Shown: positions 27,762-34,815 of the stretch, in pieces | Position numbering within the stretch: the stretch's first letter is position 1 | Layout of the letters: every line of letters starts with the position of its first letter | Assembly (NCBI RefSeq): GCF_020166105.1 | Contig: NZ_JAIUJY010000005.1 | Span: 62,001 to 126,000, forward strand | From: Blastococcus sp. LR1 | GTDB taxonomy: Bacteria > Actinomycetota > Actinomycetes > Mycobacteriales > Geodermatophilaceae | DNA: 64,000 bases | Direction: 5' to 3' | Made by a program: the position numbers and the translations under genes | Notes under the pieces: generated by a model | What the model saw: the letters and a program-made list of their open reading frames with translations, nothing else | Told to the model about the DNA's origin: nothing | Databases searched by the model: none

Positions 27762-29756
27762 ATGTCGCAGGCAGAGGCGGAGACCGTGATCAGCGGTCTC
27801 GACGACGAGCAGCGCGAGGCGGCGCAGGCGGTGTCGGGCCCGGTCTGCATCCTCGCCGGTGCCGGAACGGGGAAGACCCGCACCATCACCCACCGGATCG
27901 CCTACGGCGTGCACACCGGGAACTACGTCGCCGAGCAGGTGCTGGCGGTGACCTTCACCGCCCGGGCGGCCGGCGAGCTCCGCACCCGGCTGGCGGGCCT
28001 GGGAGTCGGCGGAGTGCAGGCGCGCACCTTCCACGCCGCCGCCATGCGGCAGCTCCGCTACTTCGCGCCCCGAGTGCTGGGCGGCCCGATGCCCCCGCTC
28101 ATCGAGAACAAGCTGCGCGTCGTCGCCTCGGCGGCCACCCGCAACCGGCTCACCACCGATCGCACCAGCCTGCGCGACCTCGCCAGCGAGATCGAGTGGG
28201 CCAAGACGACGCTGGCGACGCCGGAGGACTACCCGGCCCGGGCCAAGGCGGCCGGCCGGGAGACGCCGTTCGAGCCGGCCGCGGTGGCCGCGGTCTACGC
28301 CAGCTACGAGTCGGCCAAGCAGCGCGACGGCGCACTGGACTTCGAGGACCTGCTCCTGGTCACCGCTTTCGCCATCGAGGAGCACCAGGACGTCGCCCGG
28401 CAGGTCCGCGCCCAGTACCGGCACTTCGTCGTCGACGAGTACCAGGACGTGAACCCGCTGCAGCAGCGGCTGCTCGACGCCTGGCTGGGTGGCCGCGCCG
28501 ACGTCTGCGTCGTCGGCGACCCCAACCAGACGATCTACTCGTTCACCGGCGCGAACCCCGACTACCTGCTGGGCTTCGCCGACCGCTATCCCGACGCCAC
28601 CGTGGTCAAGCTGGAGCGCGACTACCGATCGACCCCGCAGGTCGTCGGGCTGGCCAACAAGCTCATCGGCATGGCGCCGCGGCGCAAGGGCCTGCCCGGG
28701 CTGCGGCTCCTCGGCCAGCGCGCCGCGGGCGCCGAGCCGCGGTTCACCGAGTACCCCGACGAGCCCGCCGAGGCCGCCGCCGTCGCTGCTCGCTGCCGGG
28801 CCCTGATCGACGAGGGGATGCCCGCGGCGGAGATGGCCGTCCTCTTCCGCATCAACGCGCAGTCCGAGGTCTACGAGAACGCGCTGGCCGCCGCCGGGGT
28901 GCCGTACGTGCTCAAGGGCGGGGAGCGGTTCTTCGAGCGGCCCGAGGTGCGCGAGGCCGTGCTGCTCCTCCGGGGTGCCGCCGCCGGCGGCAACGAGCCC
29001 GGGATGCTCGTGCCCGCGGTGCGCGACGTCCTCGCCTCGACCGGGTGGGCCGAGCACCGGCCACCGCCCGGAGGAGCGGCGCGGGACCGCTGGCAGTCGC
29101 TGGCCGCGCTGGTCGACCTCGCCGTCGACCTGGTCGAGGAGAACCAGTCGCTGGACCTGGCCGGCTTCGTCACCCACCTGGCCCAGCGCGCCGATGCCCA
29201 GCACGCGCCCACGGTCCAGGGCGTCACGCTCGCCTCGATGCACGCGGCGAAGGGCCTGGAGTGGGACGTCGTCTTCGTCGTCGGCCTGGTCGAGGGCGTG
29301 CTGCCGATCGCCCAGGCGCTGAGCAAGCCCGAGGCGGTGGAGGAGGAGCGCAGGCTCCTCTACGTGGCGATCACCCGTGCCCGGGAGCAGCTGTCGCTCT
29401 CCTGGTCGCTGGCCCGGAACCCGGGTGGACGCCGGGCGCGGCCGCGCAGCCAGTTCCTCACCGGCCTGGCTCCGGAGTCCGGACCCACCGCCCCGCCCGC
29501 CCGTCGGCCGGCGAAGAAGGTCAAGGTCGTGCTCGAGGGTGAGGCCGGTGAGCTGTTCGAGCGGCTCCGCGCCTGGCGCAGCCAGGCGGCCGCGACCCAG
29601 TCGGTGCCGGCGTACGTGGTCTTCTCCGACGCCACCCTCCAGGCGATCGCGGAGAGCCGTCCGGCCAACCTGCGCGAGCTCTCAGGGCTGCCCGGAGTGG
29701 GCAGCAAGAAGCTCGAGCTGTACGGCGAGGACGTGCTCGCGACGGTCACCGGCTGA
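27762..29756 (+). CDS. uvrD2: UvrD2-type SF1 DNA helicase with HRDC domain
   Basis: A 664-residue 3'-5' DNA helicase: Walker A LAGAGTGKTRT (about 31-41), Walker B VVDEYQDVNP (about 223-232), GDPNQTIYSFTG, the YRSTPQV motif IV, MHAAKGLEWD and VAITRAREQL. A C-terminal HRDC domain (about 585-660: LFERLRAWR...LPGVGSKKLELYGEDVL) is typical of UvrD2. Mycobacterial UvrD2 has a four-cysteine motif between motor and HRDC; this protein has no cysteine there, only a Pro/Ala/Lys linker (PTAPPARRPAKKVKV). ATG at 27762 follows AGGAACGGCGACG. It corresponds to Rv3198c. Confidence 0.92.
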   Translation: MSQAEAETVISGLDDEQREAAQAVSGPVCILAGAGTGKTRTITHRIAYGVHTGNYVAEQVLAVTFTARAAGELRTRLAGLGVGGVQARTFHAAAMRQLRYFAPRVLGGPMPPLIENKLRVVASAATRNRLTTDRTSLRDLASEIEWAKTTLATPEDYPARAKAAGRETPFEPAAVAAVYASYESAKQRDGALDFEDLLLVTAFAIEEHQDVARQVRAQYRHFVVDEYQDVNPLQQRLLDAWLGGRADVCVVGDPNQTIYSFTGANPDYLLGFADRYPDATVVKLERDYRSTPQVVGLANKLIGMAPRRKGLPGLRLLGQRAAGAEPRFTEYPDEPAEAAAVAARCRALIDEGMPAAEMAVLFRINAQSEVYENALAAAGVPYVLKGGERFFERPEVREAVLLLRGAAAGGNEPGMLVPAVRDVLASTGWAEHRPPPGGAARDRWQSLAALVDLAVDLVEENQSLDLAGFVTHLAQRADAQHAPTVQGVTLASMHAAKGLEWDVVFVVGLVEGVLPIAQALSKPEAVEEERRLLYVAITRAREQLSLSWSLARNPGGRRARPRSQFLTGLAPESGPTAPPARRPAKKVKVVLEGEAGELFERLRAWRSQAAATQSVPAYVVFSDATLQAIAESRPANLRELSGLPGVGSKKLELYGEDVLATVTG

Positions 29757-29820
29757 AGCAGGACCACCGCTCCTCGAACGCCTCGCACGCTCGGCGCGGG
29801 CCCCTGAAGGGCGGCCGACG
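29754..29820 (+). repeat. Intergenic hairpin repeat, copy A (partial)
   Basis: Begins at the uvrD2 stop and contains AGGACC, 16 nt, then the shared core CTCGCACGCTCG (29782-29793), followed by a diverged right half (GGGCCC..GGCCG). It shares left half and core with copies B (34741-34815) and C (51583-51659) but lacks their conserved right end. It may act as the uvrD2 terminator. Confidence 0.55.
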
Positions 29821-29840
29821 CGCCTGCTGCGGCGACGTCC

Positions 29841-29880
29841 GTTTATTCGTTTGACCGCATCTCGGCCGGGCCCCTAGGGT
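29841..29880 (+). promoter_or_regulatory. whiB7 promoter with upstream AT-rich WhiB7-type element
   Basis: TTGACC (29851-29856) and TAGGGT (29875-29880) separated by 18 bp form a strong housekeeping-type promoter. An AT-rich block GTTTATTCGT (29841-29850), rare in this sequence, abuts the -35 box. WhiB7 is known to activate promoters through its AT-hook binding an AT-rich element just upstream of the -35, so autoregulation is inferred. The start site would be near 29887, giving a ~450-nt leader before whiB7. Confidence 0.75.
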
Positions 29881-29957
29881 TCTGACCCACACGAGCTGCG
29901 CCCCGATGCGCCCGGCCGACCGGCCGGAACGCGGAGAGAGAAGGGAGGGGCACTTCG

Positions 29958-30197
29958 ATGATCACCCTGAACACGACCGCCACCTCCGCTGACCTCCGCT
30001 CGGGTGGCGGCAACGCGATGGGCACGTCGGCCGCCCCGTTCGGCGCCACCGGTCTGTCCGCCTGGGCCTGCACCGCTGCCGTCGTCGGCACGCGACGCGA
30101 GCGGCCCACTGCTGAGCGCTTCCTCGCTCCCGCATACCTGCACCAGAACGACAGCACCACCCTCGGGATCCATTCCTCGGGGAGACCGCAGAGCTAG
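29958..30197 (+). CDS. Upstream ORF in the whiB7 leader (79 residues)
   Basis: ATG at 29958 preceded by a strong ribosome binding site (GGGAGGGG). The peptide begins MITLNTTATSADLRSGGGNAMG and has no recognised domain. Third positions are GC-rich over the first ~50 codons, supporting translation. It stops 21 nt before the attenuator stem at 30219. In other actinobacteria a translated uORF senses ribosome inhibition and controls read-through to whiB7; this one is long for that role. It may be a leader peptide with a functional product or simply an extended sensor. Confidence 0.65.
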   Translation: MITLNTTATSADLRSGGGNAMGTSAAPFGATGLSAWACTAAVVGTRRERPTAERFLAPAYLHQNDSTTLGIHSSGRPQS

Positions 30198-30218
30198 CGC
30201 TCGACCGGTCCTCCTCGA

Positions 30219-30259
30219 GGCCGCGGAACCCGAACCCGGGATCCGCGGCCTTTTTCTTT
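30219..30259 (+). terminator. whiB7 attenuator (intrinsic terminator)
   Basis: Perfect 9-bp stem GGCCGCGGA (30219-30227) / TCCGCGGCC (30242-30250) followed at once by TTTTTCTTT. A T-tract is exceptional in this GC-rich window. It lies between the uORF stop and the whiB7 start, so most transcripts should end here unless translation of the uORF is disturbed. Confidence 0.9.
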
Positions 30260-30336
30260 CCTCCGCGGCGCCCGGCCCCGACTTCGGTCGGCGGACCCCC
30301 GCCGGCCGTACCCGACGAGTACGAGGAGGAGCGGCA

Positions 30337-30681
30337 GTGCAGCAGACGATCGACCGCCCGACGTCCCACCGCCGACCCGGTCTCCCGCGGACCAACGGCC
30401 CGACGCCGTTCAACCCGCGCCCGCCCCTGTCACCGGCCCCGGTGCGGCGCCCGCTGCCGTGCCGGGTGGAGGACCCCGAACTGTGGTTCGCCGAGAGCCC
30501 GACCGACCTGGAGCGCGCGAAGGGGCTCTGCGGCACGTGCCCGTTGCGCCAGCAGTGCCTGGCCGGCGCGCTCGACCGCGCCGAGCCGTGGGGCGTCTGG
30601 GGCGGCGAGATCTTCGAACGGGGCGTGGTCATCGCCCGGAAGCGGCCTCGCGGCCGGCCCCGCAAGGTGGTCGCCGCGTGA
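30337..30681 (+). CDS. whiB7: WhiB7 transcriptional activator of intrinsic antibiotic resistance
   Basis: A 114-residue WhiB protein. Four iron-sulfur cysteines are present (LPCRVEDPELWF, CGTC, and QQC). The WhiB7-specific turn EPWGVWGGE that contacts the housekeeping sigma factor and a C-terminal AT-hook RGRPRK are both present. GTG at 30337 follows GAGGAGG. The N-terminus is ~20 residues longer than the 92-residue mycobacterial form and Pro-rich. It is regulated by the upstream promoter, uORF and attenuator. In relatives it activates efflux, ribosome-protection and drug-modification genes on ribosome inhibition. It corresponds to Rv3197A. Confidence 0.95.
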   Translation: MQQTIDRPTSHRRPGLPRTNGPTPFNPRPPLSPAPVRRPLPCRVEDPELWFAESPTDLERAKGLCGTCPLRQQCLAGALDRAEPWGVWGGEIFERGVVIARKRPRGRPRKVVAA

Positions 30682-30731
30682 GCCCCGCAGCACAAGACGA
30701 GCAGTCCCTCACCAGAGCGAAGGAACCAGCG

Positions 30732-30893
30732 ATGATCCCTCTCGAGTACGACACGGCTCGCAGCAGACTGCACGAGCTGCAGGCCGAGGCGCAGGCCGCC
30801 GCCCGCGCTCGCCGGCTCTACCTGGCGCGTCGGGCCACCCGTCGCGCCGAGCGGGCGGTCCGGCGGGCCGCCCGCGCCAGCGCCGCCGTCTGA
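30732..30893 (+). CDS. Small basic protein downstream of whiB7 (53 residues)
   Basis: ATG at 30732 about 50 nt after whiB7, preceded by GAAGGAACC. The peptide (MIPLEYDTARSRLHELQAEA, then Ala/Arg repeats) is probably one continuous amphipathic, strongly basic helix, with Ala-Arg-Arg spacing suggesting nucleic-acid binding or a coiled coil. No family recognised. It ends 8 nt before a very strong terminator, so it likely shares the whiB7 transcript. Confidence 0.6.
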   Translation: MIPLEYDTARSRLHELQAEAQAAARARRLYLARRATRRAERAVRRAARASAAV

Positions 30894-30900
30894 GCACACC

Positions 30901-30947
30901 GCGATCCTCCGGACCGCACCCCCGATGGGGGCGGTCCGGAGGATCGC
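30901..30947. terminator. Strong bidirectional terminator
   Basis: Perfect 17-bp stem (GCGATCCTCCGGACCGC at 30901-30917 with its complement at 30931-30947) and a 13-nt loop. It separates the whiB7 unit (+) from the ABC1 kinase gene (-), whose stop codon begins at 30948. Confidence 0.92.
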
Positions 30948-32270
30948 TCAGTCCTTGAAGCCGGGGAGCCACTCCTCGAGCACGGCGCGCCAGGGCGCGT
31001 CGGCGTCGAGCTGACAGAGCACGCCGATCGATCCGATCGTCACCCGGTGGATGAGCAGGTAGGCCGGTGGGAGGTTGAGCTGGCGGCCGAGGCGGTTGGC
31101 CTCGGTCCGCGGGTCGGCGATGCGGGCGGCCTGCTCCTGCATCCACGCGCGGGTGAAGTGGAAGTGCGGCTCGGCCACCGGCTCCAGCAGTGGACGCAGG
31201 TAGTCCAGGACGCCCTCGGGATCGATCTCCATCCCGGGTCGCACGAACCCCTCCGAGCGGAGGTCGGCGAGCACCTCGGGCGCCCGGCCGGCCAGCGCCC
31301 AGCGCAGCAGCCGGCCGATCGGCTCGGGGTGGCCGTCAGGGAGCCTGGCGGTGGCGCCGAAGTCGATGACGCCCAGCCGGCCGTCGGGCATGAGCCGGAA
31401 GTTCCCGGGGTGCGGGTCGGCGTGCAGCATCCCGGCCCGCTGCGGGCCCGAGAAGTGCAGGACGGCCATCTGGCGCCCGGCGCGGTCGCGCTGCTCGCGT
31501 GTGCCGTCGGCGATGATCCGGGAGAGCGGCGTCCCCTCCATCCACTCCGAGACGACGACCTTCGGCGCGCTGGCCACCACCCGGGGCACCGCGATCTCCG
31601 GATCGTCGGCGTAGGCCGCGGCGAACGCCCGTTGCGCGTCGGCCTCCAGGCCGTAGTCCAGCTCCTCGGCGACCCGCGCCTTCAGCTCGGCGATCAGCGG
31701 CTTGACGTCCAGGCCCGGGAAGAGCGAGGAGAACAGCCGGGCGAACCGGGCCAGCTGGTTGAGGTCGGCCATGAGCGCCGTGCCGGCGCCGGGGTACTGG
31801 ATCTTCACCGCCACGTCGCGACCGTCGCGCCAGGTCGCGCGGTGCACCTGGCCGATGCTCGCCGCGGCGGCGGGGGTGTCGTCGAACTCGCGGAAACGCT
31901 GCCGCCAGGTGCCGCCGAGCTGCTGGGCGAGGACGGCATGCACCGTCCGCACGGGCATCGGCGGCGCCTCCTCCTGCAGCTTGACCAGCGCCTCGCGGTA
32001 GGGGGCGGCCATCTCCTCGGGGACGGCGGCCTCGAACACCGACAGGGTCTGCCCGAGCTTCATCGCGCCGCCCTTGAGCTGGCCGAGAACGGCGAACAGC
32101 TGCTCGGCGGTGCGCGCCTGGAGCTCGGCGCTGACGGCCTCGGCCGACTGCCCGGACAGCCGCTTGCCCAGTCCGAGGGTCGCCCGGCCTGCGGCACCGA
32201 GGGGGAGCGACGCCAGGCGGGCGGTGCGCGCGACCTGTCCTCGCGGCATCACAGGTCGCTCGTCACTCAC
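30948..32270 (-). CDS. ABC1/UbiB-family atypical kinase
   Basis: A 440-residue protein of the UbiB/ADCK family. Family hallmarks are all present: the KxGQ motif (GGAMKLGQTLS, about 85-95), Ala-rich loop (TPAAAASIGQVHRA), VAVKIQYPG lysine, HADPHPGNF and the metal-binding DFGA. UbiB-like proteins are ATPases linked to quinone/lipid handling rather than ordinary protein kinases. GTG at 32270 follows GAGGAGGAC and overlaps the stop of the E1-like gene (GTGA), so the two are co-translated. It corresponds to Rv3197. Its role in actinobacteria is undefined; WhiB7 proximity is conserved. Confidence 0.9.
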   Translation of the reverse strand: MSDERPVMPRGQVARTARLASLPLGAAGRATLGLGKRLSGQSAEAVSAELQARTAEQLFAVLGQLKGGAMKLGQTLSVFEAAVPEEMAAPYREALVKLQEEAPPMPVRTVHAVLAQQLGGTWRQRFREFDDTPAAAASIGQVHRATWRDGRDVAVKIQYPGAGTALMADLNQLARFARLFSSLFPGLDVKPLIAELKARVAEELDYGLEADAQRAFAAAYADDPEIAVPRVVASAPKVVVSEWMEGTPLSRIIADGTREQRDRAGRQMAVLHFSGPQRAGMLHADPHPGNFRLMPDGRLGVIDFGATARLPDGHPEPIGRLLRWALAGRAPEVLADLRSEGFVRPGMEIDPEGVLDYLRPLLEPVAEPHFHFTRAWMQEQAARIADPRTEANRLGRQLNLPPAYLLIHRVTIGSIGVLCQLDADAPWRAVLEEWLPGFKD

Positions 32271-33451
32271 ACGTCCTCCTCGCCGGCGCCGGGGAGAGCG
32301 GCGCCGTGTCGTGTCCGGGAGCAGGGTTGGACTCGCTCGCCGTCCATTGTCCCCTGCGGCGGCACCTCCGCGCCCGGAGGAGGGGCGACGACCACCGGGT
32401 CGGGGTTCCCGGAGGTCGCCGCCGCCCCGCACCCGCAGGACGGGTGCGCGGGCCAGCGGCGGACCCGGGGGAGCAGGTCGGGCGGCCGCAGCTCGACCGT
32501 CGCGTCCAGGGTGAGCGGCGCTCCCGCGTCGTCCAGGTAGGCCAGGACCTGGCCGGCGGCCAGCAGTGCGGTGAGCAGGCAGGTGAGCGTCGATCCGCTG
32601 GGCGGCGGTTCGGACGCCACCAGCTGGGCGGCCAGGCGCGGCCAGCGGGCGTCGGCGTCGCGGCGGTGCAGGTCCCCGCAGCGCAGGCAGCTCGTCGCGC
32701 CGGGCACCACGAGCGGACCGACCACGCCCGTCTCCCCGCGGACGGTGGCGACCAGCTGCGCACCGCCGTCGGATCCCTCCGCCGTCAGTGGGTCCGATGC
32801 CGCCCACGGCCCGGTGAGCACGGTGAGATCGGGCGCGACGCCGGCCGGGAGCGGCCGCAGATCGGTCAGCGGGCTGGCCCGCCGGATGGCGTCGGCTGCC
32901 GCCAGGGACCGGGGCCGCCCCTCGTCCTCGGTGGTGAGTCCGCCCACGATGGCGTCGGCGGCCCGCACGAGCCCGGAGTCGCGCACGACCACCCGTCCGA
33001 CCCCGCTGGCCGCCAGCATCGAGGCCAGCGGTGTGCCGACCCGCGTGGCGCCCTCGACGACCACCGCGGACAGCCCGCGTGCCCGCCACACCGCCGAGCC
33101 GGGGGACTGCGTGGCGGACGGCAGCTCGACGACGGCCCGCGCGGACGCCGCCGGCCCGGCCCCGCTGGCCAGGAGGTCCGCGGGGTCGAGATCGGTCAGC
33201 AGACCGGTGCTGCGCAGCGCCGCCAGGGCGGCGTCGACCAGGTGCGGGTCCATGCCGTTCCGCGCGGCCTCGGCTCGCACCCTCCGGTGGGAGCGCCGGC
33301 CGTCCAGCGCTCTCAGCAGCCGCGGCAGTCCGGGGACGGGATCGAGCAGCAGACCGTCGGTGGAGTCGACCCCGCCGACCTGCACGGTGCCGTCGTCACC
33401 CCGCAGGAGAGGCGTCGCGGCGGGAAGGAGGGGATGGACGCTGTCGCTCAC
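32267..33451 (-). CDS. ThiF/E1-like (TOMM cyclodehydratase-like) protein
   Basis: A 394-residue protein related to the leader-binding/E1-like subunit of azole cyclodehydratases (Rv3196 family). An N-terminal peptide-clamp-like domain precedes a degenerate E1 Rossmann region (VVVEGATRVGTPLASMLAASG) where the GxGGLG glycines are mostly lost. Zinc-type pairs CLRCGDLHRRD and SCGCG are retained. GTG at 33451 is chosen because a preceding in-frame extension has no ribosome binding site. Coupled to the ABC1 gene. No YcaO or precursor peptide gene is nearby, so a RiPP pathway is unlikely. Confidence 0.72.
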   Translation of the reverse strand: MSDSVHPLLPAATPLLRGDDGTVQVGGVDSTDGLLLDPVPGLPRLLRALDGRRSHRRVRAEAARNGMDPHLVDAALAALRSTGLLTDLDPADLLASGAGPAASARAVVELPSATQSPGSAVWRARGLSAVVVEGATRVGTPLASMLAASGVGRVVVRDSGLVRAADAIVGGLTTEDEGRPRSLAAADAIRRASPLTDLRPLPAGVAPDLTVLTGPWAASDPLTAEGSDGGAQLVATVRGETGVVGPLVVPGATSCLRCGDLHRRDADARWPRLAAQLVASEPPPSGSTLTCLLTALLAAGQVLAYLDDAGAPLTLDATVELRPPDLLPRVRRWPAHPSCGCGAAATSGNPDPVVVAPPPGAEVPPQGTMDGERVQPCSRTRHGAALPGAGEEDV

Positions 33452-33509
33452 CGGGGCAGGGTGGCAGTCCGCGGCCTGCTCCCGCTGTCGTTCTCCACAG
33501 GCCCCGACG

Positions 33510-33548
33510 GCGAACGGCGGCGTCCCGGGAGGGGACACCGCCGTTCGC
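33510..33548. terminator. Intrinsic terminator downstream of the zinc-ribbon gene
   Basis: 17-bp stem with one mismatch (GCGAACGGCGGCGTCCC at 33510-33526 against 33532-33548), 5-nt loop. It lies after the DUF5679 gene on the minus strand and before the E1-like gene, so these are separate transcription units. Confidence 0.82.
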
Positions 33549-33577
33549 GACCGCCCTGGCCGGGCGGGAAGGTTGTT

Positions 33578-33730
33578 TCAGGCCTTGCCGAGGATCCGGT
33601 TCATCTTCGTCCCGCAGACCGGGCACGTGCCCTGGGCCATCCGGCGGCCGGACTCGCTGACCTTGACCTCGCCGTCGAAGTCGCGCTTCTCCTTGCACTT
33701 CACGCAGTAGCCGTTGTAGCTCTCCGCCAC
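33578..33730 (-). CDS. DUF5679 small zinc-ribbon protein
   Basis: A 50-residue protein with two CxxC knuckles (GYCVKCKEKRDF and GTCPVCGTKMNRILG), a typical small zinc ribbon. GTG at 33730 after GAGGAGATCC. Such proteins are widespread and conserved in actinobacteria; the function is unknown, but the fold often binds RNA or the ribosome. It is transcribed alone and ends at a strong terminator. Confidence 0.82.
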   Translation of the reverse strand: MAESYNGYCVKCKEKRDFDGEVKVSESGRRMAQGTCPVCGTKMNRILGKA

Positions 33731-34151
33731 GGGATCTCCTCGTCTCCGGGGCCTCCCGGCTCGCACGCCGGGTGCCGTTGCGCGAGGACGCTACCCCCGA
33801 ACGCCCGGCCCGACCCCGTCGGCGGCCGGTGCCGGCGACGGCTCGGGCCCCCCGCCGGGAGGGCTCGTCGCACAGCGTCACCCACAGCTGTGGACAGACC
33901 TGTGGATGCACTGGGGACGCGCAGGCGTGTCCCTGTGCGCGCCCAGGGGACGGGCAGGGGACGCGTCGCGGTGCGCGACCGGGCGCAGCCGTCCGACCTG
34001 CGGAGATGCCCTCGACCGGGTGTGGACGGCATACAGCGGGCGACCTCGTCACCGAGTGGAGCGGCCGCCATGTCCACCGTCCGTGCGACCTGCACCCGAG
34101 TGGGTGCCCGTGCGCAGGCGCCATTCCCGATCCGTGTCTTACGGTGCCTCC
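33731..34151. other. 421-bp intergenic region with DnaA-box-like sequences
   Basis: Divergent gap between the zinc-ribbon and YgjP-like genes. It contains the palindrome CCACAGCTGTGG (33882-33893), TGTGGACAG (33889-33897, one mismatch to a DnaA box), TGTGGATGC (33901-33909) and TGTGGACGG near 34021. The frames crossing it are Arg/Pro/Cys-rich with poor starts and look non-coding. Promoters for both flanking genes must lie here. Confidence 0.5.
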
Positions 34152-34742
34152 GTGCCCGTAACCCGTCCCGACGCCGCCGCCGTGCCCGATCCGGCGGACG
34201 ACGACGTCGTGGAGGTCCGGCGCAGCCCCCGCCGACGGCGCACCGTCACCGCATATCGCGAGATGGGGCGCACCGTCGTCCTCATCCCTGCGGCCTTCAG
34301 CCCGGCAGAGGAACAGCGCTGGGTCGCGCAGATGGTGGCCAAGCTGCGCGCCCGGGAGGAGCGGCGCAAGCGCTCACTCGGCGGGGACGGCGAGCTCCTG
34401 GCCCGGGCACGGACGCTGTCGGCCGCGCACCTGGACGGGCTGGCGGACCCCGCCAGCGTCCGGTGGGTGGAGAACCAGCACCGCCGCTGGGGGTCGTGCA
34501 CCCCGGCCGACCGGACGATCCGGCTGTCCAGTCGCCTGCAGTCGATGCCGGACTACGTCGTGGACTACGTCCTCGTGCACGAACTGGTGCACCTGCTGGA
34601 ACCCAGCCACGACGAGCGCTTCTGGGCCCTGGTGGCCCGCTACCCCCGCGCCGAGCGGGCGCGGGGGTTCCTCGAGGGCGTCGAGCTCGCCGCCACCGCG
34701 GGCGCCGCGAACCTCGAGCCCAGGGCCGACCTCGTCGACTGA
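34152..34742 (+). CDS. YgjP-like (M48-related, WTF-domain) metallopeptidase
   Basis: A 196-residue protein. The C-terminal metal site is VHELVHLLEPSHDERFW (about 140-156, HExxH plus downstream His and Glu), preceded by the family signature NQHRRWGSCTPADRTIRLSSRL. This is the YgjP/DUF45 family, predicted zinc-dependent cytosolic peptidases. GTG at 34152 gives a normal N-terminus; the longer frame extends through non-coding sequence. Its stop coincides with the start of repeat copy B. Substrate unknown. It is convergent with a DUF2342 protein that has lost its zinc motif. Confidence 0.82.
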   Translation: MPVTRPDAAAVPDPADDDVVEVRRSPRRRRTVTAYREMGRTVVLIPAAFSPAEEQRWVAQMVAKLRAREERRKRSLGGDGELLARARTLSAAHLDGLADPASVRWVENQHRRWGSCTPADRTIRLSSRLQSMPDYVVDYVLVHELVHLLEPSHDERFWALVARYPRAERARGFLEGVELAATAGAANLEPRADLVD

Positions 34743-34815
34743 GGAAGGACCCTCCTGCCCCCCACCGCTCGCACGCTCGCGGCGGGGCCTGCAGGAGGGC
34801 CGTTCCAGCACGTCA
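34741..34815 (+). repeat. Intergenic hairpin repeat, copy B
   Basis: A 75-bp element filling the gap between convergent genes. Left arm AGGACCCTCCTGC pairs with right arm GCAGGAGGGCC; the inner part (CCACCGCTCG / CGCGGCGGGG) also pairs partly around the core CTCGCACGCTCG (34768-34779). The right end CCGTTCCAGCACGTCA contains the stop codon (TCA = TGA) of the DUF2342 gene. It probably works as a bidirectional terminator. Confidence 0.8.

Noticed and set aside
32267-33451. RiPP (azole-forming) gene cluster around the E1-like protein
   Set aside because: No YcaO, dehydrogenase, precursor peptide or exporter nearby; the arrangement is a core actinobacterial one.
33882-34030. Origin of replication
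   Set aside because: Only imperfect boxes, no dnaA/dnaN/gyrB/parAB context.
33772-34161. 129-codon Cys/Pro-rich frame in the 33.7-34.15 kb gap
   Set aside because: No ribosome binding site, no family, composition of non-coding GC-rich DNA.
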